Notes: generated from the letters alone by a model not told the origin. DNA of 64,000 bases from Alkalihalobacillus sp. YIM B00296 (GCF_020179385.1 NZ_JAIBLJ010000005.1:1-64000); one strand, 5' to 3'; positions 19,519 through 28,626 are shown, counted from the stretch's first letter. Made by a program: numbers and translations.

Positions 19519-20163
19519 TTAACGATATCTTTTTGTCCCTATGTACCCATCGCTCCAATAAGAGTTGTTAAGATCGCTTGTTGTGACACCTTTTGATGAA
19601 GAAGCATGCATGAATTCACCATCTCCAATATATACACCAGCATGATCAGGTCCATCGCCTTCCAATTCAAAAAACACGATATCTCCAATTGCAGGAGAGC
19701 TGACTTCTTTTCCATCCTCATGTATTTGAGAGACGGTACGATCAAGTTCAACCCCTACGCCTTCATCAAAGATATATTGTAAATAACCGCTGCAGTCAAA
19801 ACCATCGGGGGACTCCCCGCCCCATTCATAAGAAGTGCCTTCATATTTTTTTGCAGTTTTGACAATCGCTTCTTTACTGAAAATACTTAAGGCTTTATAC
19901 GTTTCTTTTCCTGTTATACCGTCTACCGCAAGTCCTTTTTCACGTTGGAAATCTTTCACAGCTTCTGTCGTATAGTCACCGTAATAATCCGTCGTTTTGC
20001 TGTAAGTAAAATACCCTTTTTTCTCTAATGTTCCCTGGAGTTCTTGTACGTCTGAATGCTGCATTTCAGGCTTCAATGTCTGGTCACCAAGTGCCGCATG
20101 TCCGACAATTGGATTGAAGGCTACAGCACCTGCTAATGCTAATCCCGCTGTTAATTTTTTCAA
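19519..20163 (-). CDS. Secreted NlpC/P60 peptidoglycan endopeptidase with binding domain
   Basis: A 214-residue exported cell-wall hydrolase. Start TTG 20163 has GGAGAG upstream and begins a signal peptide (MKKLTAGLALAGAVAFNPIV). Residues about 35-92 are a peptidoglycan-binding domain 1 repeat (DVQELQGTLEKKGYF, then DFQREKGLAVDGITG). Residues about 98-214 are the NlpC/P60 domain with Cys124 in FDCSGY, His174 in DHAGVYIG and His186 in FMHASS as the catalytic set. Such enzymes cut the D-Glu to meso-Dap bond of the peptide stems. The open frame extends upstream without a signal peptide start. Confidence 0.92.
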   Translation of the reverse strand: MKKLTAGLALAGAVAFNPIVGHAALGDQTLKPEMQHSDVQELQGTLEKKGYFTYSKTTDYYGDYTTEAVKDFQREKGLAVDGITGKETYKALSIFSKEAIVKTAKKYEGTSYEWGGESPDGFDCSGYLQYIFDEGVGVELDRTVSQIHEDGKEVSSPAIGDIVFFELEGDGPDHAGVYIGDGEFMHASSSKGVTTSDLNNSYWSDGYIGTKRYR

Positions 20164-20335
20164 ACTAATCTCTCCTTGTGCATGGATTCGTACTAGTCCT
20201 ATGCTAACAGGTGAAAATGACACAGGGATTTTATTTCAATTACAACCGAATAACAATTTCGCTAAATACGTTTATTCCCCGCCTTGAAAGGTAATATTGT
20301 ATACTTGTACCAAATCAAGGATTGGAGTAAAGATC

Positions 20336-21178
20336 ATGACAAGAAAAACAGCCATTGTCACCGGTACTTCCAGTGGCTTCGGCATGTTATGTGCTGTCGA
20401 ACTAGCAAAGGCAGGATTCAAGGTCATAAGTACGATAAGAAAACTGGATAAGGCTGGACCACTCTTGAAATTGGCAGAGGAAAACAATGTATCAGATTTG
20501 ATCCACTTATATAAGCTGGATGTCACCTCTTCACCATCCATCCGGGAATTTCGGGATTCGCTTTCAGAGTTTGAGAGTGTCGATGTACTTGTGAACAATG
20601 CAGGTTTTGCCACTGCCGGATTTTGTGAAGAATTGTCTGTGGATGATTATCGGCTGCAGTTTGATACGAACGTTTTCGGGTTGATCGATGTAACGCAGAC
20701 AGTGCTTCCGTTCATGCGGGAAAATCGCAGTGGCCGCATCATCAATATCAGTAGTATCAGTGGAAGTTTCGGTTTTCCTGGGTTGTCCCCTTACACGTCT
20801 TCAAAACATGCACTCGAAGGGTTCAGTGAAAGCCTCCGTTTGGAAGTGAAATCGTTCGGTATTGATATTGTGCTTGTTAAACCGGGTTCCTATAAGACGA
20901 ATATCTGGTCAACGATCGACAATATGGCTCTTGACCCGAAATCTCCCTATTTTCCATATATGGAAGCGATTTTAGCCAACATCAACAATGAGAAAGAAAC
21001 ACATGGGAACCCCTTAGATGTCGCCAAGCTCGTGACCCGACTGGCCACTCAAAGAAAGTCACCAAAGCTCCGTTATCCGATCGGTAATGGGGTGAAGATG
21101 CACATGTTGTTGAAGACCATTTTACCGTGGGAGACATTGGAGAGACTCATATTGAAAAAACTTTTGAAAAAAAAATAG
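20336..21178 (+). CDS. Classical short-chain dehydrogenase/reductase
   Basis: A 280-residue NAD(P)-dependent oxidoreductase. TGTSSGFG is the cofactor motif, NNAG the central motif, SSISG holds the catalytic Ser and YTSSK the Tyr/Lys pair. The C terminus is lengthened and basic (ERLILKKLLKKK), which may hold it at the membrane. Start ATG 20336 has TTGGAGT upstream; the in-frame TTG 20297 lacks a site. The substrate is unknown; this subgroup (with FGFPGLSPYTSSKHALEG) is often annotated as SDR acting on lipids or retinol-like compounds. Confidence 0.88.
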   Translation: MTRKTAIVTGTSSGFGMLCAVELAKAGFKVISTIRKLDKAGPLLKLAEENNVSDLIHLYKLDVTSSPSIREFRDSLSEFESVDVLVNNAGFATAGFCEELSVDDYRLQFDTNVFGLIDVTQTVLPFMRENRSGRIINISSISGSFGFPGLSPYTSSKHALEGFSESLRLEVKSFGIDIVLVKPGSYKTNIWSTIDNMALDPKSPYFPYMEAILANINNEKETHGNPLDVAKLVTRLATQRKSPKLRYPIGNGVKMHMLLKTILPWETLERLILKKLLKKK

Positions 21179-21194
21179 AATCGTAGGGAAAAAC

Positions 21195-21740
21195 TCAATG
21201 GGTGGTAGAGATCTTTTCCTCCATCTTCTTCTCCTGATGAGCGAGTTCAAGGAATAATTCCACATCTTTGTTGCTCTTGAGGATGATCACTCGTTTTTCC
21301 CCTTCGAATTGTTCTAGCCTTTTAAGAAGTTGAGGGCGGCGGGCCTTGCTGAAATTCCAAACGTACTTGAGGAATTCAGGATCGAGTTTCTCAGGACAAC
21401 CTTCACCCATATCACTTCTCGTCTTGTTATGATGGATCATTCTTCTCTTTATGACACGGTAAAAACAAGTGAGCCTTGGCATGTCCAGAAACACTATCGT
21501 GTCGGCAGCTTGGAGCCTGACATCCATCGTTGCACCGTAATTCCCGTCAAAAATCCAACTATCCTTCTTCACCAGCTTTTCTTGTTTGTTCCGTAATTCT
21601 TCCCTCGGAGTCTCAACCCAGCCGGGATTCCAATTCAGACGGTCCAAATGGATGACTTCTATTCCGAGGATTTTCCCTAATGTTTTAGACAACGTCGATT
21701 TTCCAGCACCGCCACAACCAACAATGGCAATCCGTTTCAA
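21195..21740 (-). CDS. P-loop kinase-like protein (DNA topology modulation protein, FlaR-like)
   Basis: A 181-residue NTP-binding protein. The Walker A motif GCGGAGKST is at residues 8-16, and VFLDMPR is the Walker B-like strand. IHLDRLNWNPGW and DGNYGATMDVRL are characteristic of the family named after FlaR, usually labelled DNA topology modulation protein, related to adenylate kinase. Its true activity is not established. Start is TTG 21740 with GAGGAGG upstream. It is convergent with the SDR gene. Confidence 0.85.
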   Translation of the reverse strand: MKRIAIVGCGGAGKSTLSKTLGKILGIEVIHLDRLNWNPGWVETPREELRNKQEKLVKKDSWIFDGNYGATMDVRLQAADTIVFLDMPRLTCFYRVIKRRMIHHNKTRSDMGEGCPEKLDPEFLKYVWNFSKARRPQLLKRLEQFEGEKRVIILKSNKDVELFLELAHQEKKMEEKISTTH

Positions 21741-22183
21741 TGGTTTTTAACCTCCTCTTTTATACCCACGTCACACGTTGATGGAATTTAATGTTAATCT
21801 ATTAGTAGTTGCACTGCAATATTTTTATTTATATTTGGGGATCGATGGGATAGTTTTTCGGTTTTCTAAGTTGTTTTTCAGGAATGATTGATTTGAGATA
21901 CAAGAAAAACAAAAATATAGATCAGTATTCTTTGAGCCCGGATGTAAAACCGGGGGAAAGCTATAATTATATGATAGGCGATAATCGATATTCCGGTGGT
22001 GGAGATGATTGATCCATTTTATGCATGAAAAAGGCCGGGAGTCCCGGCCCTTAAGCGCTGTTAAATCTTTATGGTGATTTAAGTCACGGCAATCCTCAGG
22101 GAAAGGCCAGGCGGAACCCCGAAGCGTTGCGGATCCCCCGCGGAAGTTCCCGGAAATTGCACTGAAGAATAACACAGTTTCAT
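21741..22183. other. Intergenic region with minus-strand terminator
   Basis: No gene. The perfect stem GGCCGGGA-G-TCCCGGCC (22033-22049), followed on the minus strand by TTTTT (22028-22032), is a terminator for the M14 peptidase gene. GC-rich sequence at 22085-22160 (CCCCCGCGGAAGTTCCCGG) is unlike its surroundings and may be a remnant of a dispersed repeat. Confidence 0.6.
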
Positions 22184-23389
22184 TTAGAATCCATAGTTTT
22201 GGTCACGATCCGTCAAAGGAATGTCATCATATTCATCAGCATCGATTTCGTACACGTCACCGGATGCCACACCATTGATAATACCATAAAGACCTGTTTC
22301 AACGGCCTTCACTAACTGTCCTCTCTTTTTCTGCCCGAAGCTCTGGGTTTGCCCGGTCACTTCAAACAGTACAGATCCGCTTCCATTCAAGGCGAAAGAT
22401 CCGAGAGCTGTTCCTGGAAGGTCAAGGCCTTGTGGATAAAGCGAAATATTTCCAAATGGTGAATTACCCATTTGTTGAAGAGCGTCATAAGCAGCCACAT
22501 TCAATTGTTTAGCAAACTCTCCATCATATTGATCAGCATATTCACTATACTTTGCTCCCTCTGGAGTATCCGGGTCTGGAATGAATTTCCCGGAAATGGA
22601 AAGGGTAACAGGTTCCCCGCTTCCTTCAATATTATAGACCCCTTGATGATGGAGGTCGACGAACACATCAACTTTTCCAAATTGTCCTTTCAAATTTTTA
22701 TATACATCCCGTACGGTTTGTGATTCAGATGTAATATACCAGCCCGGTAAAGATGAGTTACCCGGAAAATCCTCTGCTTGAGGCGTATAATCAAGGTTTG
22801 GGTTAAAATCACGATTGATATCGAATCCTGGATTGGAAGCATAATCCCAATATTGATTTTGGTAGGTGTAATAGTTCCATGAAGGTTCTGAATCGTTTAA
22901 TTGAGGAAATGCTTGGACAACTTCATCCCACGACATTTCATTCCCTCTGCGGTCAAGTTCTGCTGCATCAGGGTTGACCATCGGCATGGCCACGATTGTG
23001 ACTTCCTCCCTGAACTTTTCCGCTTCTGGAGAGTTATTGGATCCAAGATATTGAAGAATATTCAACAAAGCTGCCGTACCAGTCTTTTCGTTCCCGTGTA
23101 TTTCACTTTGCAGCAATAACACCTTATCTCCAGTACCAACGGTCGCCGAATAAATTTCTCGTCCTTGATTTGAATAGCCGGCAACTTCAACATCCACTTG
23201 TCCATTGCTGGTATTCTCAATCTGCTCGAGCCTCTCACTTACTTCTTCATGACTGATAAATCCTGAAATAGCATAGTTTTGATTTTCCTGAGTTCCAGAT
23301 CCTTTACTTTGGGCATCCGTATGGACAGGGATGAGTAATCCTGCAGATAATATGAGTGAGCTGAATACTAGGGCGAATTTGTTCTTCAT
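22184..23389 (-). CDS. Secreted M14 zinc carboxypeptidase
   Basis: A 401-residue exported metallopeptidase with a signal peptide (MKNKFALVFSSLILSAGLLI). The M14 zinc ligands are visible: His98 and Glu101 in SEIHGNE and His247 or His248 in DLHHQG. Glu343 in LFEVTGQ is the catalytic acid. Sequences such as MVNPDAAELDRRGNEMSW and DINRDFNP are usual for peptidoglycan- or peptide-cleaving M14 members. An acidic tail (DEYDDIPLTDRD) ends the protein. It has its own terminator at 22028-22049. With the M36 protease and the NlpC/P60 enzyme, it is the third secreted hydrolase in this 13-kb stretch. Confidence 0.9.
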   Translation of the reverse strand: MKNKFALVFSSLILSAGLLIPVHTDAQSKGSGTQENQNYAISGFISHEEVSERLEQIENTSNGQVDVEVAGYSNQGREIYSATVGTGDKVLLLQSEIHGNEKTGTAALLNILQYLGSNNSPEAEKFREEVTIVAMPMVNPDAAELDRRGNEMSWDEVVQAFPQLNDSEPSWNYYTYQNQYWDYASNPGFDINRDFNPNLDYTPQAEDFPGNSSLPGWYITSESQTVRDVYKNLKGQFGKVDVFVDLHHQGVYNIEGSGEPVTLSISGKFIPDPDTPEGAKYSEYADQYDGEFAKQLNVAAYDALQQMGNSPFGNISLYPQGLDLPGTALGSFALNGSGSVLFEVTGQTQSFGQKKRGQLVKAVETGLYGIINGVASGDVYEIDADEYDDIPLTDRDQNYGF

Positions 23390-23646
23390 TTACTTTGAAT
23401 CCCTCCTGAAATATATTTATATTTTTACTTTCTTCTTCAAATTTCGATCTCCTTCTTATTACCTTAAAACACAACATTTGTCATATCAGGAAGGATAAAA
23501 CTAGGTCATTTTGGAGGAGTTATAAGGCACACAATTACTTAAAGTTAGAATGTTAACTTCTAATATGTAAAATTTATGACTGCTGTTTTTTAGAATTTAT
23601 GCTAATATTTAACTGTGATAATGCTTTACATTGTTAAGGAGATGGT

Positions 23647-24126
23647 ATGGAGTTGTTTGAGACATTTTTAATTTTACATATCATAGCGGGATTCATTTGT
23701 TTATTTACAGGGCTTATTTCTGGTGTATCCAGGAAAAGAAAAGGAGTCCATACCGTTGCTGGTGAAATTTATCACTGGTCCTATGTTGGTGTATTCATTA
23801 CAGCAATCATCCTGTCCATCATGCATTGGGATATGAGTGCATATCTCTTTTACATTGCCATATTTTCGTATTCCTTTGCCTTTATCGGTTATCTGGCAGT
23901 AAAGTTGAGATGGCGGAATTGGTTGATGGCTCATATTAGCGGAATGTTAGGATCCTACATTGGAATTGTCACTGCTGTTCTTGTCGTGAATGTTGGCAGA
24001 ATCCCTCTTTTGAATGAACTACCGGTCTTATTATTCTGGTTCCTACCAACGATCATTGGGACACCAATCATTGCGAAGATCTCTGCCAAGTATAAAAAAC
24101 GAACTCTCACTACCAAAGTGATATAA
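23647..24126 (+). CDS. Small integral membrane protein, DUF2306-like
   Basis: A 159-residue protein with about five hydrophobic segments. LHIIAGFICLFTGLISG followed by KGVHTVAGEIYHWSYV resembles the first helix and the HxxxGxxY block of DUF2306 membrane proteins. Function is unknown. AAGGAGATGGT leads into ATG 23647, and a terminator follows at 24138. The basic C terminus (SAKYKKRTLTTK) faces the cytoplasm if the positive-inside rule holds. Confidence 0.65.
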   Translation: MELFETFLILHIIAGFICLFTGLISGVSRKRKGVHTVAGEIYHWSYVGVFITAIILSIMHWDMSAYLFYIAIFSYSFAFIGYLAVKLRWRNWLMAHISGMLGSYIGIVTAVLVVNVGRIPLLNELPVLLFWFLPTIIGTPIIAKISAKYKKRTLTTKVI

Positions 24127-24137
24127 GATACATTGGG

Positions 24138-24160
24138 CGGCTGTCCCGGGCAGCCGTTTT
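24138..24160 (+). terminator. Intrinsic terminator after the DUF2306-like gene
   Basis: CGGCTG pairs with CAGCCG around TCCCGGG, followed by TTTT. It lies 11 bases after the stop codon. Confidence 0.65.
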
Positions 24161-24295
24161 CTAGTGTACATAAGTGATTAGCTGCAAATGACCCAATAAA
24201 AATAGAGACTGAAAGCTTTGATTATCAAATTACGGTACTTGAGTCTAAATGATAAACCGATAAGGCTTGATCCCCTAATAATCGATATAAAATAG

Positions 24296-24331
24296 CAGAA
24301 AGGCTGAAGCAATAATGCTTCAGCCTTTCTG
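24296..24331. terminator. Isolated strong hairpin, probable bidirectional terminator
   Basis: A perfect 15-bp stem, CAGAAAGGCTGAAGC with GCTTCAGCCTTTCTG, has a 6-base loop. T-rich but broken tails follow on both strands. No gene ends next to it: the next minus-strand stop is 160 bp away. The stretch 24161-24492 has no gene, so the hairpin may be left from a lost one. Confidence 0.6.
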
Positions 24332-24492
24332 TTATTTATTATTGAATCGGCATGAATGCCACTTTCCAAATATCGTTTTCACCTTTTATCATTCAGAAAC
24401 TCATTTTATATTCTGGTCCCTAAAACTCGATGACTCCTACTATTAGTCGATACAATCTCCACAGTTATTTCTTCTCTTTTATACTGGCCATC

Positions 24493-24909
24493 TTATGTAA
24501 TCTGATATCTTACTTTGAACTCTGGGCTAAGTTCACTCCACACATCGAATTTGTTGTCATCTAAATCATAGAAAATGAAATTGCTCCCTGTATGGCCGCG
24601 GTCTTCGATTTCCCCGACTCTCATGTTCTGATGGATGAATTCTTGATGAAGGCTTTCGAGAGCTAATAATCCATTCACTTCGAAAGTTACAGAAAACCGC
24701 TCATTCCCATCCGCATCCATAAAATTGGCAGTCTGGTCTTTTTCTGATTTCACAAGGAAGAAGCTCTGATTCGCAAGATTGATAATCGCTTTATTCTGAT
24801 CGATGTAAGTTGTTTCGGCTCCTAATTTTTGTTCATACCATTCAGCCGATCTCACTACATTACCTACAGGGATATAGGTAGTGCCTACGCGTAATAGTTT
24901 TCCATTCAT
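24493..24909 (-). CDS. VOC (glyoxalase/bleomycin-resistance fold) protein 1
   Basis: About 138 residues in the paired beta-alpha-beta-beta-beta layout of the vicinal-oxygen-chelate superfamily: TTYIPVGNVVRSAEWYEQKLG at the front and NFIFYDLDDNKFDVWSE at the back. The function could be a dioxygenase, isomerase or resistance protein; it cannot be told. ATG 24909 is preferred (AGGGG 7 bases upstream). It starts two bases after the stop codon of the second VOC gene, so the pair is translationally coupled. Confidence 0.8.
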   Translation of the reverse strand: MNGKLLRVGTTYIPVGNVVRSAEWYEQKLGAETTYIDQNKAIINLANQSFFLVKSEKDQTANFMDADGNERFSVTFEVNGLLALESLHQEFIHQNMRVGEIEDRGHTGSNFIFYDLDDNKFDVWSELSPEFKVRYQIT

Positions 24910-24911
24910 TT

Positions 24912-25283
24912 TCAAGCCCCTTTCTCACTTTTGGCCAAGTCTTCAAACAATCCGACGAGGTTTCCATCTGGGTCTTCAAACGTCAACCAAGCTACGTGGG
25001 CACTTTCTCGCGTATTGACCTCTTCAATTTCAATGCCCAATTTATCCATAAGCCGTTTTCTTTCTTCTTTAATGTCAGTTACACCCATTCGAATAGGACC
25101 GTTACCGACCGAAGGACTCCCTTTTGCAACCTGGACCCAAGTATCCGGAATCAACTCCCATTCAGCAAAATCTTCATGTGGTATGAAATACGGTTTTCGG
25201 TTGAATAAGATCCCATACCATTGAACTCCTTTTTCAAAATCCGTTACCCTGATTTGAAATGTTACTCCTCTCAAATTCTCCAT
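24912..25283 (-). CDS. VOC (glyoxalase/bleomycin-resistance fold) protein 2
   Basis: A 123-residue protein. FQIRVTDFEKGVQWYGILFNRKP and AWLTFEDPDGNLVGLFED are the N- and C-terminal VOC signatures; the latter holds the metal-ligand Glu position. ATG 25283 has AAAGGGG upstream. First gene of a two-gene unit with the other VOC protein. The two are different in sequence, so they are not a recent duplication. They may act together, for example as subunits. Confidence 0.8.
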   Translation of the reverse strand: MENLRGVTFQIRVTDFEKGVQWYGILFNRKPYFIPHEDFAEWELIPDTWVQVAKGSPSVGNGPIRMGVTDIKEERKRLMDKLGIEIEEVNTRESAHVAWLTFEDPDGNLVGLFEDLAKSEKGA

Positions 25284-25370
25284 AGTTGAACCCCTTTGAA
25301 TTCGATTCATTTAAAAGTTCCATAATCCCCTAAAATTCCCTTCCTTCTTGCTGAAAAATTTCCCATTCGA

Positions 25371-26234
25371 TCAATTTGCCTTTTGATGCTTTCCTTTTTT
25401 TACATATCTTTTGAAAAGCAAAGACATTACGTAGAGAACGGCCAAGCTGACCATACATCCAAATGCCAATTGCGGACCTGTAAGGGGTAGCAACTGTGCA
25501 AGATGAACAGAATAAGCTAAGAGTGTAGAGGTCAAAAGCTTTGCGATAGAAGCTATGATAAAGAATTTTCTAAAGGCGACAGCTCCGATTCCGGCACCTA
25601 CACAGATGATTTCATCCGGAAGGATCGGGATGATGAACAAAAGGATTAAGATTGTTGTTTCATTTTTTCCGACATACGCTTTGTATTTGTTTAAATGTTT
25701 TTCTTTTACCAGCTTAGATATGAGCTTCTGTCCACCATAACGGGCAATGAAAAACATCGCGATAATACCTGACATCGTACCAATGAAACCTAAAATTGCC
25801 GCAGAAAACGGACCAAAAACAGCACTCCCTGCACCGATGGTTACAGCTTCTGGGATCGGAAGGATAATCGGTTGGACTAAACAGATCAAGAAGAAAATAA
25901 ACTTGGCTGACGGTTCATATGCCCTCAGTACATTTTCAATTCCATAAGTGTCTGTCAAAGCAACAAATTTTGTAAAGTAATAAATGAGGAGTAGAATCAA
26001 AACAAAAGAACAAACGTAGAGTAAGGCAACTTTTGTAACCTTCAACAACTGCCATTTTCGATATAATACAAATAAGACATCAAGCAGCAAAAGTACAAAC
26101 ACCAAAACGACTAGACTCCATTTATATACAGGCATCATCATCGGCATCGTGCTGGAAAGCAGGTAAACGATCAAACCGCATAATGACAGATGCAAGATGA
26201 TTTCTGAAGGCAGTTTATATTTTTGTTCAATCAA
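25371..26234 (-). CDS. VTT-domain (TVP38/TMEM64, DedA-like) membrane protein
   Basis: About 287 residues with seven or eight hydrophobic segments. The central part (LICLVQPIILPIPEAVTIGAG, then FGPFSAAILGFIGTMSG and PILPDEIICVGAGIG) is the VTT domain, which has re-entrant helices and is linked to lipid scrambling or small-molecule transport. TTG 26234 is preferred because GAGGGAGAG lies 7 bases upstream; ATG 26252 overlaps that site. The C terminus is rich in Lys. No functional partner nearby. Confidence 0.8.
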   Translation of the reverse strand: MIEQKYKLPSEIILHLSLCGLIVYLLSSTMPMMMPVYKWSLVVLVFVLLLLDVLFVLYRKWQLLKVTKVALLYVCSFVLILLLIYYFTKFVALTDTYGIENVLRAYEPSAKFIFFLICLVQPIILPIPEAVTIGAGSAVFGPFSAAILGFIGTMSGIIAMFFIARYGGQKLISKLVKEKHLNKYKAYVGKNETTILILLFIIPILPDEIICVGAGIGAVAFRKFFIIASIAKLLTSTLLAYSVHLAQLLPLTGPQLAFGCMVSLAVLYVMSLLFKRYVKKGKHQKAN

Positions 26235-26442
26235 CTGGTTTCTCTCCCTCATAAATATAAGCTGAAATTATTGGTGTATTAAGTATATGGCTTTCTTAAC
26301 AGGTCCAAAATGAACTTCAAATGTATTTTTGTCTCATCCCTCAGACGTAGTTGAAAAAGTTATAAATAATAATTAAACACCCGTATCTTTTTTCCTCTTT
26401 TATTCGTTATAAGGGTAGAGAGGAGCTAAAGGAGTGAGGAAT

Positions 26443-27132
26443 ATGTACGCCAGGCCTGGCATCCATGTACAAAATGATAAGGTTGAAACATTGGAGATTG
26501 ATGATTTGTATCTTAAGCTGAAACGTTATTGCCACTTCCTTTCCCGAAATAAATGGGATGGAGAAGATCTTGCCCAGGAAACGATATTCAAAGCGATGGA
26601 GCGTTATGGAGACAGAATCGAGTTGAATGGCCCATTGCTGAAAAAGATGGCCCACAATTTATGGATCGACCATCTTAGGAAACGCAATCGTGAAGTACTC
26701 GGGTTGATGCCTGAAGAAAACGAAAGGGACATGGACGATTTTGACGATCTTATAGAAAAACTTATCTCGGCGCTGACACCGAAACAGTCCGTCATCTATA
26801 CTTTGAAGGAAGCATTCCGATATCAAATTTCCGAGATTGCTGGAATTTTCGGGATGACTGAAACAGCTGTCAAAGCCATTTTAAATCGAGCTAGAAAAAA
26901 GCTCTCGAAAATCGCATTGGAAGAAAATGAAGATTCAGTTCAAGTAACAGGGTATGCACCTGAAGAGGATGTTCATGGTGAGTTGACGAGTACTCTGATC
27001 CAGGCAATCCGTTCAGAGGATCCGTCTGTGCTCATCACACTTATACCGACATTCTTCCCGGTCAAAACCCAGCCGAAGCTCAAGCTCATGAACTTCTCCT
27101 CTCCTTCAAGCTCCCTCTCGATAGCGGCTTAG
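26443..27132 (+). CDS. RNA polymerase sigma factor, ECF-like
   Basis: A 229-residue sigma-70 family protein. Region 2 (about 15-85) reads [27 protein letters not shown], and region 4 (about 115-170) has [23 protein letters not shown] and [15 protein letters not shown], the -35-binding helix-turn-helix. ATG 26443 has AAGGAG 8 bases upstream. Behind region 4 is a 60-residue extension. Its last 30 residues ([20 protein letters not shown]) are low in complexity, and the +2 frame also reads well there, so a late frameshift is possible. It is 26 bases upstream of a clpP paralogue with no terminator between. No anti-sigma gene is visible. Confidence 0.82.
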   Translation: MYARPGIHVQNDKVETLEIDDLYLKLKRYCHFLSRNKWDGEDLAQETIFKAMERYGDRIELNGPLLKKMAHNLWIDHLRKRNREVLGLMPEENERDMDDFDDLIEKLISALTPKQSVIYTLKEAFRYQISEIAGIFGMTETAVKAILNRARKKLSKIALEENEDSVQVTGYAPEEDVHGELTSTLIQAIRSEDPSVLITLIPTFFPVKTQPKLKLMNFSSPSSSLSIAA

Positions 27133-27158
27133 GCTGTATAACGAAGGAGGAAAAGAGT

Positions 27159-27743
27159 ATGGCAACCATTCCTTATGTCATTGAACAATCGAACCATGGC
27201 GAGCGTTCGTATGATATATACTCGAGATTATTGAAGGATCGGATCATCATGGTAAGTGATGAAATCAACGATCATATGGCAAACAGTATCGTCGCACAAT
27301 TATTATTCTTAGCGGCTGATGATCCAGATAAGGATATTTCCCTATATATTAACAGTCCTGGTGGATCGACCTCTGCCGGATTTGCGGTTTTTGATACGAT
27401 GCAATACATCAAACCTGATATCACCACCATTTGTACGGGAATGGCGGCATCATTCGGTGCTATGCTGTTGTTAGCAGGAACCAAAGGAAAAAGGTATGCA
27501 CTCCCGAACAGTGAAATCATGATTCATCAACCTTTAGGAGGGGCGCGTGGCCAAGCGACAGAAATTGAAATCTCCGCAAAAAGGATTTTGAAGCTTCGGG
27601 AACATATCAATAACATCATTGCAGAACGTACCGGCCAACCCATTGATAAAGTGGCAGCGGATACCGATCGTGACTATTTCTTAAGCGCCCAAGACGCCAA
27701 GGACTATGGGATCATTGACGATATCATCCAATCAAAGAAATGA
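27159..27743 (+). CDS. clpP: ATP-dependent Clp protease proteolytic subunit (paralogue)
   Basis: A 194-residue serine peptidase that forms the tetradecameric chamber of the Clp protease and degrades proteins unfolded by ClpX or ClpC. The full triad is present: Ser98 in GMAASFG, His123 in MIHQPLGG and Asp172 in DTDRDYF. The N-terminal [21 protein letters not shown] is the axial-pore region. Compared with B. subtilis ClpP as I remember it, many positions differ ([25 protein letters not shown]), which suggests a second ClpP rather than the housekeeping one. AAGGAGG precedes ATG 27159. It follows a sigma factor gene and ends at a terminator. Confidence 0.93.
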   Translation: MATIPYVIEQSNHGERSYDIYSRLLKDRIIMVSDEINDHMANSIVAQLLFLAADDPDKDISLYINSPGGSTSAGFAVFDTMQYIKPDITTICTGMAASFGAMLLLAGTKGKRYALPNSEIMIHQPLGGARGQATEIEISAKRILKLREHINNIIAERTGQPIDKVAADTDRDYFLSAQDAKDYGIIDDIIQSKK

Positions 27744-27746
27744 TCG

Positions 27747-27777
27747 AAAAAACGGCAGTCATCAAGCTGCCGTTTTT
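27747..27777. terminator. Terminator after the clpP paralogue
   Basis: AAAAACGGCAG pairs with CTGCCGTTTTT around TCATCAAG. A and T runs on the two sides let it work in both directions, serving the small minus-strand gene as well. Confidence 0.8.
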
Positions 27778-27788
27778 CATTATGGGAG

Positions 27789-27946
27789 TCATTTCTTTTT
27801 CTTATTTTGTGCCATGTCATAAGCGATTCCCAGGGCTACTCCTATCCCGATTCCAATCCCAATATATCGAACATCAACCCGAAAACTACACCAAGTCCGG
27901 TTCCGATCGCCAGCCCGTTGTTCGATTTTACAGCTTTTTTAGACAA
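27789..27946 (-). pseudogene. Small glycine-zipper membrane protein, frameshifted
   Basis: From TTG 27946 (AAGGAGGGGG 8 bases upstream) the translation runs MSKKAVKSNNGLAIGTGLGVVFGLMFD and then shifts. In the next frame it continues IGIGIGIGVALGIAYDMAQ and ends NKKKK-stop at 27789. Together this is a 50-residue one- or two-helix protein with a Gly-x-Gly zipper, a common type in Bacillus. One base appears to be missing near 27862-27868, so it is either a pseudogene or a base error. The terminator at 27747 would serve it. Confidence 0.7.
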
Positions 27947-28020
27947 AACAGCCCCCTCCTTATGAAAACTTGCCCATAAAATTTCTGCTGTTTTTTCTGC
28001 CTGGGAGGGCAAACTTGATC

Positions 28021-28185
28021 ATTGCACCACTCTTTAAAACGAATCGCACTAAATCCGAGAATAATTGCATCATTTTCAGAAATGATTGTGCGGTTTTTGA
28101 ATTGAATTTCGCGGTTCTCGAATTGAATTTCGCGAAAATAAAATTAATTGCACAACCTTTGTGATTATTGCACCATCTTTTAACA
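28021..28185. repeat. 21-bp phased array C (8 units)
   Basis: Unit marks TTGCA, TCGCA, TTGCA, TTGTG, TTCGC, TTCGC, TTGCA and TTGCA begin at 28022, 28044, 28065, 28086, 28108, 28129, 28148 and 28168: steps of 22, 21, 21, 22, 21, 19 and 20, mean 20.9. The middle two share GAATTGAATTTCGCG. No coding content. This is the longest array in the window and fills the gap before the SRPBCC gene. Confidence 0.8.
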
Positions 28186-28590
28186 TCAGACTAAAGAGGT
28201 GTCTTCAAGTAATTGTTTCAATGTATCAAGGTCCTGTTTGACTTGGGATATGTCTTGATTAAACTGTTCATCTGACATCATCGGCTCTTGGAAAATTGTA
28301 AATATGACCTCACAACCCGTACCGTTCGGAATGACGCGCATTGGCACCATGATAGACTCATCTGGAGAAGGTGTGACAAAGTGATCCAGTATGCCGAATT
28401 CATTTTGATCGACGAAACGGATGTTCATCGACCCGTCCTCAGTCTCAGCGATCCATTGGTCATTCACCTTTTTCACGGATTCGAAAAACGACCACTGGGG
28501 CAGGTTTTCGGGGTTGGATATGAAGGAGTATGCTTTATTGACACTGCAGTCGATCGAAATGGATAACGTTCTTGTATTTGATAAAGCCAC
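28186..28590 (-). CDS. SRPBCC (START-like) family protein
   Basis: A 134-residue protein with the helix-grip fold pattern: an N-terminal strand, ISIDCSVNKAYSFISNPENLPQW, an antiparallel sheet and a long C-terminal helix (DISQVKQDLDTLKQLLE). This is the polyketide cyclase/AHSA1-like group that binds hydrophobic ligands. Ligand unknown. Start is GTG 28590 with AAAAAGGA upstream. Its 3' end borders phased array C. Confidence 0.8.
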   Translation of the reverse strand: MALSNTRTLSISIDCSVNKAYSFISNPENLPQWSFFESVKKVNDQWIAETEDGSMNIRFVDQNEFGILDHFVTPSPDESIMVPMRVIPNGTGCEVIFTIFQEPMMSDEQFNQDISQVKQDLDTLKQLLEDTSLV

Positions 28591-28626
28591 TTTGTCACAT
28601 CCTTTTTCATTTTATTTTCAACCTCG

